From assembly GCA_050743625.1 (NCBI GenBank), contig JBOGED010000314.1:1-16887 (forward strand): a stretch of DNA of 16,887 bases, in the 5' to 3' direction. Source of the DNA: JBOGED01 sp050743625. Its GTDB lineage: Bacteria; Actinomycetota; Nitriliruptoria; Euzebyales; Egibacteraceae. Under the pieces are notes generated by a model. The model saw nothing but the letters and a program-made list of their open reading frames with translations, was not told the origin of the DNA and searched no databases. Within the stretch, counting starts at the first letter, position 1; each line of letters opens with the position of its first letter. Below, piece after piece: positions 1 to 6,452 of the stretch. The position numbers were made by a program, and so were the translations under genes.

Positions 1-26
1 GTTTTCCTTCGCATGCGAAGGAAAAC
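1..26. repeat. Perfect 26-bp palindrome at window edge
   Basis: The first 26 bases are a perfect inverted repeat with core TTCCTTCG-CATG-CGAAGGAA, followed on the plus strand by CTGCGAG. The arms and the TTGCG/CTGCG tail match the palindromes at 4953-4984 and 5019-5043, so it is treated as a member of one element family. It lies inside the reading frame of the truncated minus-strand gene at 1-137. Because it sits at the window edge it may be only part of a longer element. Operator function is inference. Confidence 0.7.
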
Positions 27-137
27 TGCGAGCTGGACGAGTGGCCTGCCGAGTCTGCCCCACGAGCCAGCGAAATCGAGCCGCTGGGACACAACATGGC
101 GACCGACGCTGCCGGTCGCTCCCGTGACAAGGATCAT
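1..137 (-). pseudogene. NAD(P)-binding (NmrA/SDR-like) protein, N-terminal fragment, runs off left edge
   Basis: Reading leftward from the ATG at 137-135, the product begins MILVTGATGSVGRHVVSQRL, the glycine-rich Rossmann start (TGATGxxG) of atypical short-chain dehydrogenases of the NmrA/NAD(P)H-binding type. Family members normally continue with 'AGH.VRALTR'. Here residues 21-45 (from DFAGSW) do not resemble that, although the frame stays open to base 1. The match stops near base 78, and neither of the other two frames clearly restores it. This suggests a gene remnant whose 3' part was replaced, with the palindrome at 1-26 inside the replaced part. A good promoter lies directly upstream (145-175), and the ATG falls about where transcription should begin, so a leaderless mRNA is likely. 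It could also be an intact, divergent gene cut by the window edge. Confidence 0.6.
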
Positions 138-144
138 CCGGGCT

Positions 145-175
145 ACCTTAAAAGCTCAACTTGAGTTGAAGTCAA
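145..175 (-). promoter_or_regulatory. MerR-type promoter with 19-bp spacer
   Basis: On the minus strand a -35 box TTGACT (175-170) and a -10 box TAAGGT (150-145) are separated by exactly 19 bp. The spacer contains the dyad TCAACT-CA-AGTTGA. Over-long 19-20 bp spacers with a centred dyad are the hallmark of promoters activated by MerR-family regulators. The -10 box ends 7 nt before the ATG at 137, giving a leaderless or nearly leaderless transcript. No MerR gene is in the window. Confidence 0.65.
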
Positions 176-211
176 GTCCTTCGCGCCAACTGCGAAAAGC
201 CCGCGCGCATA

Positions 212-244
212 TTGACTGGACTTGATACCCTCCTAATCGATAAT
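212..244 (+). promoter_or_regulatory. Possible promoter of the cutinase gene
   Basis: TTGACT at 212-217 is followed after 16 bp by TAATCG (234-239), overlapping a GATAAT at 239-244. This is a reasonable but not optimal vegetative promoter, about 25 bp upstream of the cutinase start. It lies back to back with the MerR-type promoter. Confidence 0.35.
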
Positions 245-266
245 TCGCCTTTGGGGGGTATTGAGG

Positions 267-1040
267 ATGAGTTGGTATTCGCGCGGTTCGTTCGTTTCAA
301 TCAGGCGAGCTGCGCTCGCGCTCGTGGCGGTCGGGGTTGCCGCCGCCGGGCCGGCGGTGACGCCGGTCGAGGCTCAGGAGTTGCCGCCCTGCGCCCAGTT
401 CTTCGTGGTCGGTGTGCGAGGCTCGGGTCAAGAGATGAGCGGGCCCCTCGGCATGGGTGGGACGGTTGACCCGTATGTACAGGCGGACGCTGGCCAGCTC
501 CCCGCCGACATGACGGTGCGCTACTCGCTGCCCTACGCCGCCGCCCCGGTCGGGCCGTTCTATGTGAACTCGGTCTTTCAGGGACGGGATAACCTGTTGT
601 CGCTCGTCCGCAACCGGATCGCCAACTGTCAAGGGATCCGGATCGGTCTCGCCGGCTACTCGCAGGGGGCGCACGTCATCCATCTCGCACTCGAGCGCCT
701 CACGGAGGCCGAGCGGGGCGTGGTTCGCGGGGTGCTCCTGCTCGCCGATCCCCTGAGCGCTGGCGATACGGGGTACGACCGAGTCGTGACCCTCGGGGGC
801 GAGCCGGGTACCCATAACGGTGGCGGAGTCTTCGCGAGGGACCTGCTTCCTGGGGACATCCAGGGACGATCAACCGATTTCTGCATCAGCTTGGACCCCG
901 TATGCGACAACGAGAGCGCGAGCTCTTCCTTCGCGGCGTTCGCGGCTGACGTCCACACGATGTACGCGCAGTGCTGTGGCGAGTTTCCCGCGGCGATCAC
1001 CTTGGGCGGCGAGTTCGCCCAGCGGCTGGCGGGCGCCTGA
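267..1040 (+). CDS. Secreted cutinase-family serine esterase
   Basis: The 257-aa product hydrolyses ester bonds (cutin, lipid or short-chain esters) outside the cell. A signal peptide covers about residues 1-36, with an Arg pair, a long Ala/Val core and cleavage likely after VEA. The mature part has an oxyanion-region motif VRGSGQ (about 50-55), the nucleophile elbow GYSQG with Ser132, Asp210 inside a Cys-flanked loop (C-I-S-L-D-P-V-C), and His230, which together match the Ser-Asp-His triad and disulfide layout of cutinases. The ATG at 267 is preferred over the in-frame TTG at 261 because a run of six G (253-258) lies 8 nt upstream. It ends 8 nt from the convergent GH65 gene. Mycobacterial culp proteins are the nearest kind; the substrate cannot be told. 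Confidence 0.9.
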   Translation: MSWYSRGSFVSIRRAALALVAVGVAAAGPAVTPVEAQELPPCAQFFVVGVRGSGQEMSGPLGMGGTVDPYVQADAGQLPADMTVRYSLPYAAAPVGPFYVNSVFQGRDNLLSLVRNRIANCQGIRIGLAGYSQGAHVIHLALERLTEAERGVVRGVLLLADPLSAGDTGYDRVVTLGGEPGTHNGGGVFARDLLPGDIQGRSTDFCISLDPVCDNESASSSFAAFAADVHTMYAQCCGEFPAAITLGGEFAQRLAGA

Positions 1041-1048
1041 GACCACCC

Positions 1049-3394
1049 TCAAACGCCGCGGGGGCGGGGGGCGCGGCCAGGGGGCTGGCTCGGTCGGGGC
1101 CCTGGGAGTACCGCCGGAATGGAGCGGCTCACGGGGTCGGCGCCGACGGCGACCGAGCCCCCGTGGTGGGTGATGCTCAGAGGAGGGCCGGCGAGGATCT
1201 GGTAGGTCGCGGTGTCGGCGGTGACCGTCACGGCGACGCGTCGGGATCGGTAGCGCATGCGGAAGGCCAGCCGCGTGATGCCATGGGGTAGGCGTGGAGC
1301 GAAGCTCAGCCGGCCCGCTCGGGCGCGCATCCCACCGAACCCCGCGACGAGCGCGACCCAGGTTCCGGCAAGAGAGGCGAGGTGGAGGCCGTCGCCGGTG
1401 TTGTGCTTCAGGTTATGGAGGTCGACCAGCGCGGTCTCGCCGAGATAGTCGTAGGCCAGGTCCAGGTGGCCCACCTCGGCGGCGATGACGGCCTGCGAGC
1501 AGGCGGACAGCGACGAGTCTCGGACGGTCAGGGGCTCGTAGTAGGCGAAGTTGCGGGCCTTCTCGTCGGGGGTGAACGCGTCGCCCCGCAGGTGCATGGC
1601 GAGCACCAGGTCGGCCTGCTTGACCACCTGTTTGCGGTACAGGTCGAAGTAGGGGAAATGCAGCAACAGGGGATACTGGTCGGTGCGGGTGGCCGCGAAG
1701 TCCCACTGCGCATGGTCGGTGAATCCCTCGCTTTGGGGATGCACGCCGAGCCGCTCGTCGTAGGGGACGAGCATCGCGTTCGCTGCCGCCTGCCACGCCG
1801 CCGCCTCTTCGGCCGTCACGCCGAGCTCGGTCGCGCGGGCGGGCTGCCTCGCGGCCACCTCGGCGGCCGCTTGCAGGTTCTGCTGCGCCATGAGGTTGGT
1901 GTAGACGTTGTTGTCCGCGACGGCGCTGTACTCGTCCGGCCCCGTGACCCCGTGGATACGGAAGCGGCCCTCGGCGTCGTAATGGCCGAGGCTGTGCCAC
2001 AGCCGTGCGGTCTCCACGAGCAGCTCGAGTCCCACGTCCGCCTCGAACCGCTGGTCCTCGGTGGCGTCGAGATAGCACACCACGGCATGGGCGATGTCGG
2101 CGTTGATATGGAACGCCGCCGTGCCGGCGGGCCAGTAGCCCGAGCACTCCTGGCCGCGGATCGTCCGCCAGGGGAACGCCGCGCCCCGCAGGCCGAGCTG
2201 CTCCGCGCGGGCGAGTGCCGATGGCAGCGTCAGCCTCCGCCACCGCAGCACGTCCGCGGCGGCATGAGGCCTGGTGTAGGTGAGCACGGGAAGGACGAAG
2301 GTCTCGGTGTCCCAGAAGGTATGCCCGTCATAGCCGGTCCCGGTCAGGCCTTTGGCCGGGATCGGGCGCTGCTCCGCCCGCGCTCCCGCCTGCAGCGTGT
2401 GGAGCAACGCGAAGCGCACGGCCTGCTGCACCTCGGCGTCGCCGTCGACCTCGACGTCCGCGTCCTCCCAGAACCGGTCGAGGTACGCGCGTTGCTCGGC
2501 GAGCAGCCCCTCCCACCCGGTCAGCCGCGCCGCCGCGAGCGCCGCCGCGACCTGATCGTGTACCGCGGGGCGGGACCGCCGGCTGGACCAGCCGTAGGCG
2601 AGGAGCTTCACGATGCGCAAGGTTTGCCCCGGCCGCAGCCGGGTCGCCACCGTGACCCGGGCCACGTCCGGCAAGCTGTTCGCCTCGATCGCCGACTCGC
2701 CCGGGCTGTCGATCACATGCTGCATGCCCGCGGCGATCCGCAGCCCGCTGTGCCGCGTGGAGTGGACCATCAGCGCGCCCGTACCGCTGGCGACGTGCTC
2801 CTCACCGACCAGCGGCGACTCTAGGACAGCCGCCACACGGGGATCCCGGGCCGCCTTGGGCAGCGGCTCGTTGGCGACCAGCTCGGACTGGACGACCAGG
2901 CGCAGCGGGCTCGCGACCGGCTCGACGGTGTAACAGATCGCGGCGACCGCCCGCTGGGTCAAGGACACCAGCCGGACTGTCTCCAGGCGTATCCCGCGGC
3001 CGGCCGGAGACGTCCACTCGGCACGGCGGGTCAGGGTGCCGGCGCGAAAGTCGAGCATCCGCTCGTGCGCCCCCAGCACCCCGTAACGGACGTCGAACGG
3101 CTCGTCGTCGACGAGCAACCGGATGAGCTTACCGTTCGTCACGTTGATCGCTGTCTGCCCCGATTCGGGATAGCCATACCCGGCCTCCGCGTACGGCAGG
3201 GGGCGCAGCTCGTACACCGAGTTGAGGTACGTACCCGGCACGCCGTGCGGCTCGCCCTCGTCGAGGTTGCCCCGCAACCCGATGTGCCCGTTCGACAAGG
3301 CGAACACCGCTTCGCTCTGCGCGAGCGCGTCGAGGCGCAGGCCCGACTCCCTCAGGCACCACGGCTCCACCCCATACACCGGTTGCTCGATCAT
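1049..3394 (-). CDS. Glycoside hydrolase family 65 disaccharide phosphorylase
   Basis: The 781-aa length is usual for GH65. These cytoplasmic enzymes cleave alpha-glucosidic disaccharides (trehalose, maltose, kojibiose and others) with phosphate, inverting to beta-glucose 1-phosphate plus glucose. The N-terminal beta-sandwich begins near residue 20 (SNGHIGLRGN at 34-43). The (alpha/alpha)6 barrel carries YDGHTFWDTE (355-364), the catalytic-acid motif TGPDEY with Glu488, KQADLVLAM (592-600), and the phosphate-site region TGDGLHLASLAGTW (666-679). The 3' end of the upstream HAD gene overlaps this start by ATGA, so translation is coupled. The HAD partner would turn beta-glucose 1-phosphate into glucose 6-phosphate. 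The pairing mirrors M. tuberculosis Rv3400-Rv3401. The last 30 or so residues are a Pro/Arg-rich tail. Substrate specificity cannot be read from the sequence. Confidence 0.93.
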   Translation of the reverse strand: MIEQPVYGVEPWCLRESGLRLDALAQSEAVFALSNGHIGLRGNLDEGEPHGVPGTYLNSVYELRPLPYAEAGYGYPESGQTAINVTNGKLIRLLVDDEPFDVRYGVLGAHERMLDFRAGTLTRRAEWTSPAGRGIRLETVRLVSLTQRAVAAICYTVEPVASPLRLVVQSELVANEPLPKAARDPRVAAVLESPLVGEEHVASGTGALMVHSTRHSGLRIAAGMQHVIDSPGESAIEANSLPDVARVTVATRLRPGQTLRIVKLLAYGWSSRRSRPAVHDQVAAALAAARLTGWEGLLAEQRAYLDRFWEDADVEVDGDAEVQQAVRFALLHTLQAGARAEQRPIPAKGLTGTGYDGHTFWDTETFVLPVLTYTRPHAAADVLRWRRLTLPSALARAEQLGLRGAAFPWRTIRGQECSGYWPAGTAAFHINADIAHAVVCYLDATEDQRFEADVGLELLVETARLWHSLGHYDAEGRFRIHGVTGPDEYSAVADNNVYTNLMAQQNLQAAAEVAARQPARATELGVTAEEAAAWQAAANAMLVPYDERLGVHPQSEGFTDHAQWDFAATRTDQYPLLLHFPYFDLYRKQVVKQADLVLAMHLRGDAFTPDEKARNFAYYEPLTVRDSSLSACSQAVIAAEVGHLDLAYDYLGETALVDLHNLKHNTGDGLHLASLAGTWVALVAGFGGMRARAGRLSFAPRLPHGITRLAFRMRYRSRRVAVTVTADTATYQILAGPPLSITHHGGSVAVGADPVSRSIPAVLPGPRPSQPPGRAPRPRGV

Positions 3395-4134
3395 GCCAGC
3401 TCCAGCAGCTCGGCCAGATCGTTGACCACGACGTCCGCGCCGCTGTCCCGCAGCGCCGCGGCTTGACCAGTCCGGTCGACCCCTACCACCAGCGCGAAGC
3501 CACCGGCATGGCCGGCCTGCACCCCCGCCAGCGCGTCCTCGAACACCGCGGCCTCCCGTGGCCCCACGCCAAGGTCAGCCGCCGCCGCGAGGAAGGTGTC
3601 CGGGGCCGGTTTCCCGGCCAGTCCTCGCTGCCCGGCGACCAGCCCATCCATCACGACGTCGAACAGGTCCGCGATCCCCGTCGCATCGAGCACCTGCCGG
3701 GTGTTCGCGCTGGACGAGACCACGGCTGAGCGCAACCCGGCGTCCCTGGCAAGACGGGCATACCGCACCGACCCGTCGAAGACCTCGACCCGGCCCTCGG
3801 AGAGCCGGCGCAGCACGAGCTCGTTCTTGCGGTTGCTCAGCCCGTGCACCGTCGCCGCGCCGGGCGGATCCGAAGGCGTCCCCTCGGGCAACGTGATCCC
3901 ACGAGACTCCAGGAACGAGCGCGTCCCCGCCACCCGTGGCTTCCCATCGACGGAGCGTTCGTAGTCGCTCAAAGGGTCGAAGGCGACGAAGGGCTCTTTC
4001 CACTCCGCGGCTCTCTGGCGTAGGAACTCGTCGAACATCTCCTTCCACGCCGCCGCATGCACCGTCGCCGTGCGCGTCAACACGCCGTCCAGGTCGAACA
4101 GGCAGGCGCGCACACCCTCGGGAAGCCCCAACAC
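3391..4134 (-). CDS. HAD-family beta-phosphoglucomutase-like protein
   Basis: The 247-aa HAD-superfamily protein probably interconverts beta-glucose 1-phosphate and glucose 6-phosphate. Motif I is DLDGVLT, with nucleophile Asp14 and acid/base Asp16, the DxD arrangement of beta-phosphoglucomutases. A helical cap follows (about 22-115). Motif II is the serine run in VVSSSAN (138-144), motif III Lys175 in GKPAPD, and motif IV the acidic pair Glu199-Asp200 in VFEDALAG. The start is the GTG at 4134, only 18 nt after the permease stop, with AGGGCGGG just upstream. Its stop overlaps the GH65 start (ATGA). Context makes mutase activity more likely than simple sugar-phosphate phosphatase activity. Confidence 0.87.
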   Translation of the reverse strand: MLGLPEGVRACLFDLDGVLTRTATVHAAAWKEMFDEFLRQRAAEWKEPFVAFDPLSDYERSVDGKPRVAGTRSFLESRGITLPEGTPSDPPGAATVHGLSNRKNELVLRRLSEGRVEVFDGSVRYARLARDAGLRSAVVSSSANTRQVLDATGIADLFDVVMDGLVAGQRGLAGKPAPDTFLAAAADLGVGPREAAVFEDALAGVQAGHAGGFALVVGVDRTGQAAALRDSGADVVVNDLAELLELA

Positions 4135-4152
4135 CCGCCCTACGCTAGACGA

Positions 4153-4956
4153 TCAGCGACGCTTGCGGGCGGTCCGGGCGGTGAGGGCGTCGGTCAGCCG
4201 CGCCATCGGGATGGTGAGCAGGACGAAGAGGAGGGCGGCGGCGAGGTAGGCGGTGTAGTTGAAGGTACCCGAGGCGTAGACCTGCGCTTGGCGCATGGCC
4301 TCGAGGGGGCCGATCACCGCGACGAGCGCGGTGTCCTTCTGCAGGGAGACGAAGTCGTTGAGCAGCGGCGGGACGACCCGCCGGACGGCCTGGGGCAGCA
4401 CCACGTAACGCAGCTCTTGCACGTGCGTGAGGCCGAGCGACCGCGCGGCGGCGCGTTGGCCGTGCTCCACCGACTCGATGCCCGCGCGGAAGACCTCGGC
4501 GACGTAGGCGCTATACGTCAGCACCAACGCGATCACGCCGAGCACGACGGGGTCGGTCGGCACACCCCGAAGGCGCAACGCCGGTGCCCCGAACCCCACG
4601 ACGAAGATGACGAGGATCGCCGGCAGGCCGCGGAACAGGTCGACATACGCCGTGCCCAGCACCCGCAACGGCAGGAACACCGGTGCGCGCACGCTCCGCG
4701 CCACGGCGATGGGCAGGCCCAGCGCGAGGATCAGCGGCTCGGCGATGAGAAAGATCTGGACGTTGAGCCATAGCCCCTCAAGCACCTGCGGGGATGCGGC
4801 GCGGAAGTCCTCCGGCGACAGGAACGTCTCACGCACCCGGGGCCAACCGGGCGAGCGGGTCACCACGAACACCAGGAGCACCGCAACCACCAGCGTGCTC
4901 GCGCACGCGACCAACGCCGATCGCATGGCAGGGCGGCGCCGACGGCTCACATGCAA
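4153..4956 (-). CDS. Amino-acid-type ABC transporter permease (HisM/GlnP family)
   Basis: The product is an integral membrane protein of 265-267 aa that would form the channel of a polar-amino-acid or opine-type importer. Hydrophobic segments lie at about 13-33, 62-85, 95-125, 135-155 and 235-255. The EAA loop (about 154-190, EVFRAGIESVEHG then ARSLGLT) is the ATPase contact site. Three starts compete: TTG at 4956, GTG at 4950 and ATG at 4926. The only Shine-Dalgarno, GGAGGA, lies within the palindrome at 4953-4984 and suits TTG (about 4 nt) or GTG (about 10 nt). It lies 121 nt downstream of the substrate-binding protein gene and 18 nt upstream of the HAD gene. No ATP-binding subunit is encoded in the window, so one must be supplied from elsewhere. 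Confidence 0.85.
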   Translation of the reverse strand: MHVSRRRRPAMRSALVACASTLVVAVLLVFVVTRSPGWPRVRETFLSPEDFRAASPQVLEGLWLNVQIFLIAEPLILALGLPIAVARSVRAPVFLPLRVLGTAYVDLFRGLPAILVIFVVGFGAPALRLRGVPTDPVVLGVIALVLTYSAYVAEVFRAGIESVEHGQRAAARSLGLTHVQELRYVVLPQAVRRVVPPLLNDFVSLQKDTALVAVIGPLEAMRQAQVYASGTFNYTAYLAAALLFVLLTIPMARLTDALTARTARKRR

Positions 4957-4984
4957 GATTCCTCCGGATCCGGAGGAATCTTGC
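4953..4984. promoter_or_regulatory. 32-bp perfect palindrome covering the permease RBS
   Basis: The perfect inverted repeat has core GATTCCTCCG-GATC-CGGAGGAATC, with outer GCAA/TTGC. Read toward the permease its right arm contains the Shine-Dalgarno GGAGGA and reaches the TTG/GTG start codons. As DNA it resembles a dimeric-regulator operator. As RNA it could fold into a hairpin hiding the RBS. Upstream in the same direction is TTGACG (about 4987-4991), a possible -35 whose -10 would fall inside the palindrome. Confidence 0.75.
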
Positions 4985-4986
4985 GC

Positions 4987-5043
4987 GTCAAAACCAGCGC
5001 GGCGGTCGGAGGGCGCAACAATCCTTCGTATACGGAGGAATGC
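4987..5043 (-). repeat. 57-nt regulatory repeat, copy A (contains second palindrome)
   Basis: Read on the minus strand, this block matches 16831-16887 on the plus strand at 51 of 57 positions without gaps. It includes an imperfect palindrome (5019-5043; ATTCCTCCG-TATA-CGAAGGATT), then TTGTTGCG, a GC-rich spacer and GCGCTGGTTTTGAC. The palindrome centre (5030.5) is 62 bp from that of the 4953-4984 palindrome (4968.5), close to six helical turns. Confidence 0.8.
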
Positions 5044-5077
5044 CGCGGTTCCGCGTTCGTTGCGTGCCGCATCGGTG

Positions 5078-5920
5078 TCAGGGACCGCTGAGCATGGGCG
5101 CTCCCGCCGACTCGGACAGCCACCGTTGGGTCATCCGCTCCAGCTCACCAGACGACCTCAGCGCGTCCAGCGCTTGGTTCACGCAACCGACGAGCGGGTT
5201 GCCCTTCTCGAAGAGTAACCCGAACTCCTCAGGCGCCCCGCTCGGGGGCGGCAGCTGCCCGACGATCGTCGCCTCTGGCACCTCGGCGGAGGTGATGAAG
5301 AAGGCGGTCGGCAGGTCGACAACAATGCCGTCCACCTGACCGTTCCGCACGCTGCTCACGGCATCGTGGTAGTCGTTGAAGACCGCGGGCGCCCTCCCTG
5401 GCCGTACCACCTCGGTGATCGCGCGCAAGCTGGTCGTGCCCACCGCGCTGCCGAGCCTCGCGCCGCGAAGGTCGGCGACCGACCTCGCGCCCGCGATCGG
5501 CGAGTCCCGCAGCGCGACCACGGCCTGCCCGACGGTGTAATAGCCGTCGCTGAAGTCGACCGCCTGTTGGCGCTCGGGCGTGATCGAGATCTGACCGACG
5601 TCGAAATCGAACGCCTTGCCGCCTGGAGCGAACGAGGCGTTGAACGGCACGACGGTCCAGGCGACCTCTTCCCTCGAGAAGCCGAGCTCACCCGCGACGG
5701 CATACGCCACCGCGCTCTCGAACCCCATCCCGTTGCGAGGCTCGTCGTCTACGAACCAGGGCGGGAACGCCGGTGCGTCCGTGCCGACCGTCAGCTGGCC
5801 GGGCACGGTCAACGGCAACGCCCCCTTCTCACAGGACTGCACCCCGGTGGGCGTAGGCTCTGCGGCGGGTGCGCACGCGGCCATCGCGACCAGCGCGGCG
5901 AGGAGGACCAGCCGTCTCAT
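5078..5920 (-). CDS. Family-3 substrate-binding lipoprotein of an ABC importer
   Basis: The 280-aa extracytoplasmic solute receptor is tethered by lipidation. The N-terminus (MRRLVLLAALVAMAAC) is a lipoprotein signal with lipobox MAAC and acylated Cys16. The mature protein has SBP_bac_3 features: LTVGTDAPAFPPW near the start, GFESAVAYAVAGELG, FDFDVGQISITPERQQAVDFSDGYY, and a second-lobe stretch GARLGSAVGTTSLR. These point to polar amino acids or related compounds. The ATG overlaps the stop of the upstream cupin remnant (ATGA). A 121-nt gap with two palindromes separates it from the permease, so the two may be controlled separately even though they belong to one transporter. Confidence 0.88.
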   Translation of the reverse strand: MRRLVLLAALVAMAACAPAAEPTPTGVQSCEKGALPLTVPGQLTVGTDAPAFPPWFVDDEPRNGMGFESAVAYAVAGELGFSREEVAWTVVPFNASFAPGGKAFDFDVGQISITPERQQAVDFSDGYYTVGQAVVALRDSPIAGARSVADLRGARLGSAVGTTSLRAITEVVRPGRAPAVFNDYHDAVSSVRNGQVDGIVVDLPTAFFITSAEVPEATIVGQLPPPSGAPEEFGLLFEKGNPLVGCVNQALDALRSSGELERMTQRWLSESAGAPMLSGP

Positions 5921-6192
5921 CCCGCGATCTTCTCCTCCGCTTCCCGCCCGTCGTGAGCACGGGTGTAGGGGTACGGATAGGGGAGCTGGTAGCCGTCGCG
6001 CTCAGCGTCCTCGGCAATCGGGCGCAACAGCTCCAGGAGGACGTCCAGCGGAGGCTCCACGCCTTGCGCGAAGTCGTGGTACCGGACGACGAAGAGGGCA
6101 AGCCACGGCTGGTCAGGGACCCCCGTCCGCGGATCCATCTTGCCGTCCCGCGCCAGCCCGAACGCCGACTCGAGCACCTCCTCGGCGTTCAA
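5917..6192 (-). pseudogene. C-terminal half of a broken cupin gene (91-aa ORF)
   Basis: This ORF begins at a TTG overlapping the stop of the N-terminal half (TTGA) and has no clear Shine-Dalgarno. Its opening, AEEVLESAFGLARDGK, resembles the region after the cupin barrel in actinobacterial cupin proteins ('..LETLFGLARDGK..'), followed by a helical C-terminal domain. It is therefore best read as the displaced 3' half of the gene whose 5' half is 6189-6437. Translational coupling could still make a separate peptide. The stop overlaps the start of the substrate-binding protein gene, so reading through it may serve that gene's expression. Confidence 0.6.
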
Positions 6193-6437
6193 CGGTGGTC
6201 TCTTGGCCGGCCCAGGTCCGACTCCTGGTCCCCTGCCTCCAGGCGCAGGCTGCCTTCGAGGATCTGGAACGCTTTCGTCTGACGAGGGTGCAGATGAAGC
6301 CCGCCCGAGACGAACCCTCCGGGAACGACCCGTAGCTCCAGCCGGAGATATTCGCCGCCCGTGTCGGCGGCCGTCTCCAGAAACGTGATCCTCTCGCCGG
6401 TGATCGGATGCTCGATCATGTCACCTGATCGTGCCAT
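6189..6437 (-). pseudogene. N-terminal half of a cupin-domain protein, truncated
   Basis: The 82-aa product holds the first half of a small beta-barrel cupin: MIEHPITGERITFLETAADT, then GGLHLHPRQTKAFQILEGSLRLE (about 45-67). The barrel stops after LEAGDQE, and the usual 'GPGD..VPPG.PHRWWN' second motif is missing. The metal-site glutamate of the first motif (HxHPxQxE) is Lys55 here. The break is a frame change plus loss of roughly 35-40 residues, after which the family's C-terminal region resumes in the next frame (5917-6192). AGGAG lies 7 nt before the ATG at 6437, so the fragment is probably still translated. It starts 15 nt after the P450 stop. Confidence 0.65.
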
Positions 6438-6452
6438 CTCCCCGCTCCTTTC

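Noticed and set aside
13..225. 70-codon plus-strand ORF at the left edge
   Set aside because: It lies antisense to the NAD(P)-binding start and across the MerR promoter; there is no ribosome site or homology.
1382..2824. 480-codon plus-strand ORF
   Set aside because: It lies wholly antisense to the GH65 gene; the translation is Arg/Gly/His-rich without motifs, a GC-rich shadow frame.
4057..4773. 238-codon plus-strand ORF
   Set aside because: It is antisense to the permease with Asp/Gln/Arg/His-rich shadow composition.
5043..5055. Short CGCGG/CCGCG hairpin after the SBP gene
   Set aside because: A 5-bp stem with a 2-nt loop in GC-rich DNA is expected by chance; it is not called a terminator.
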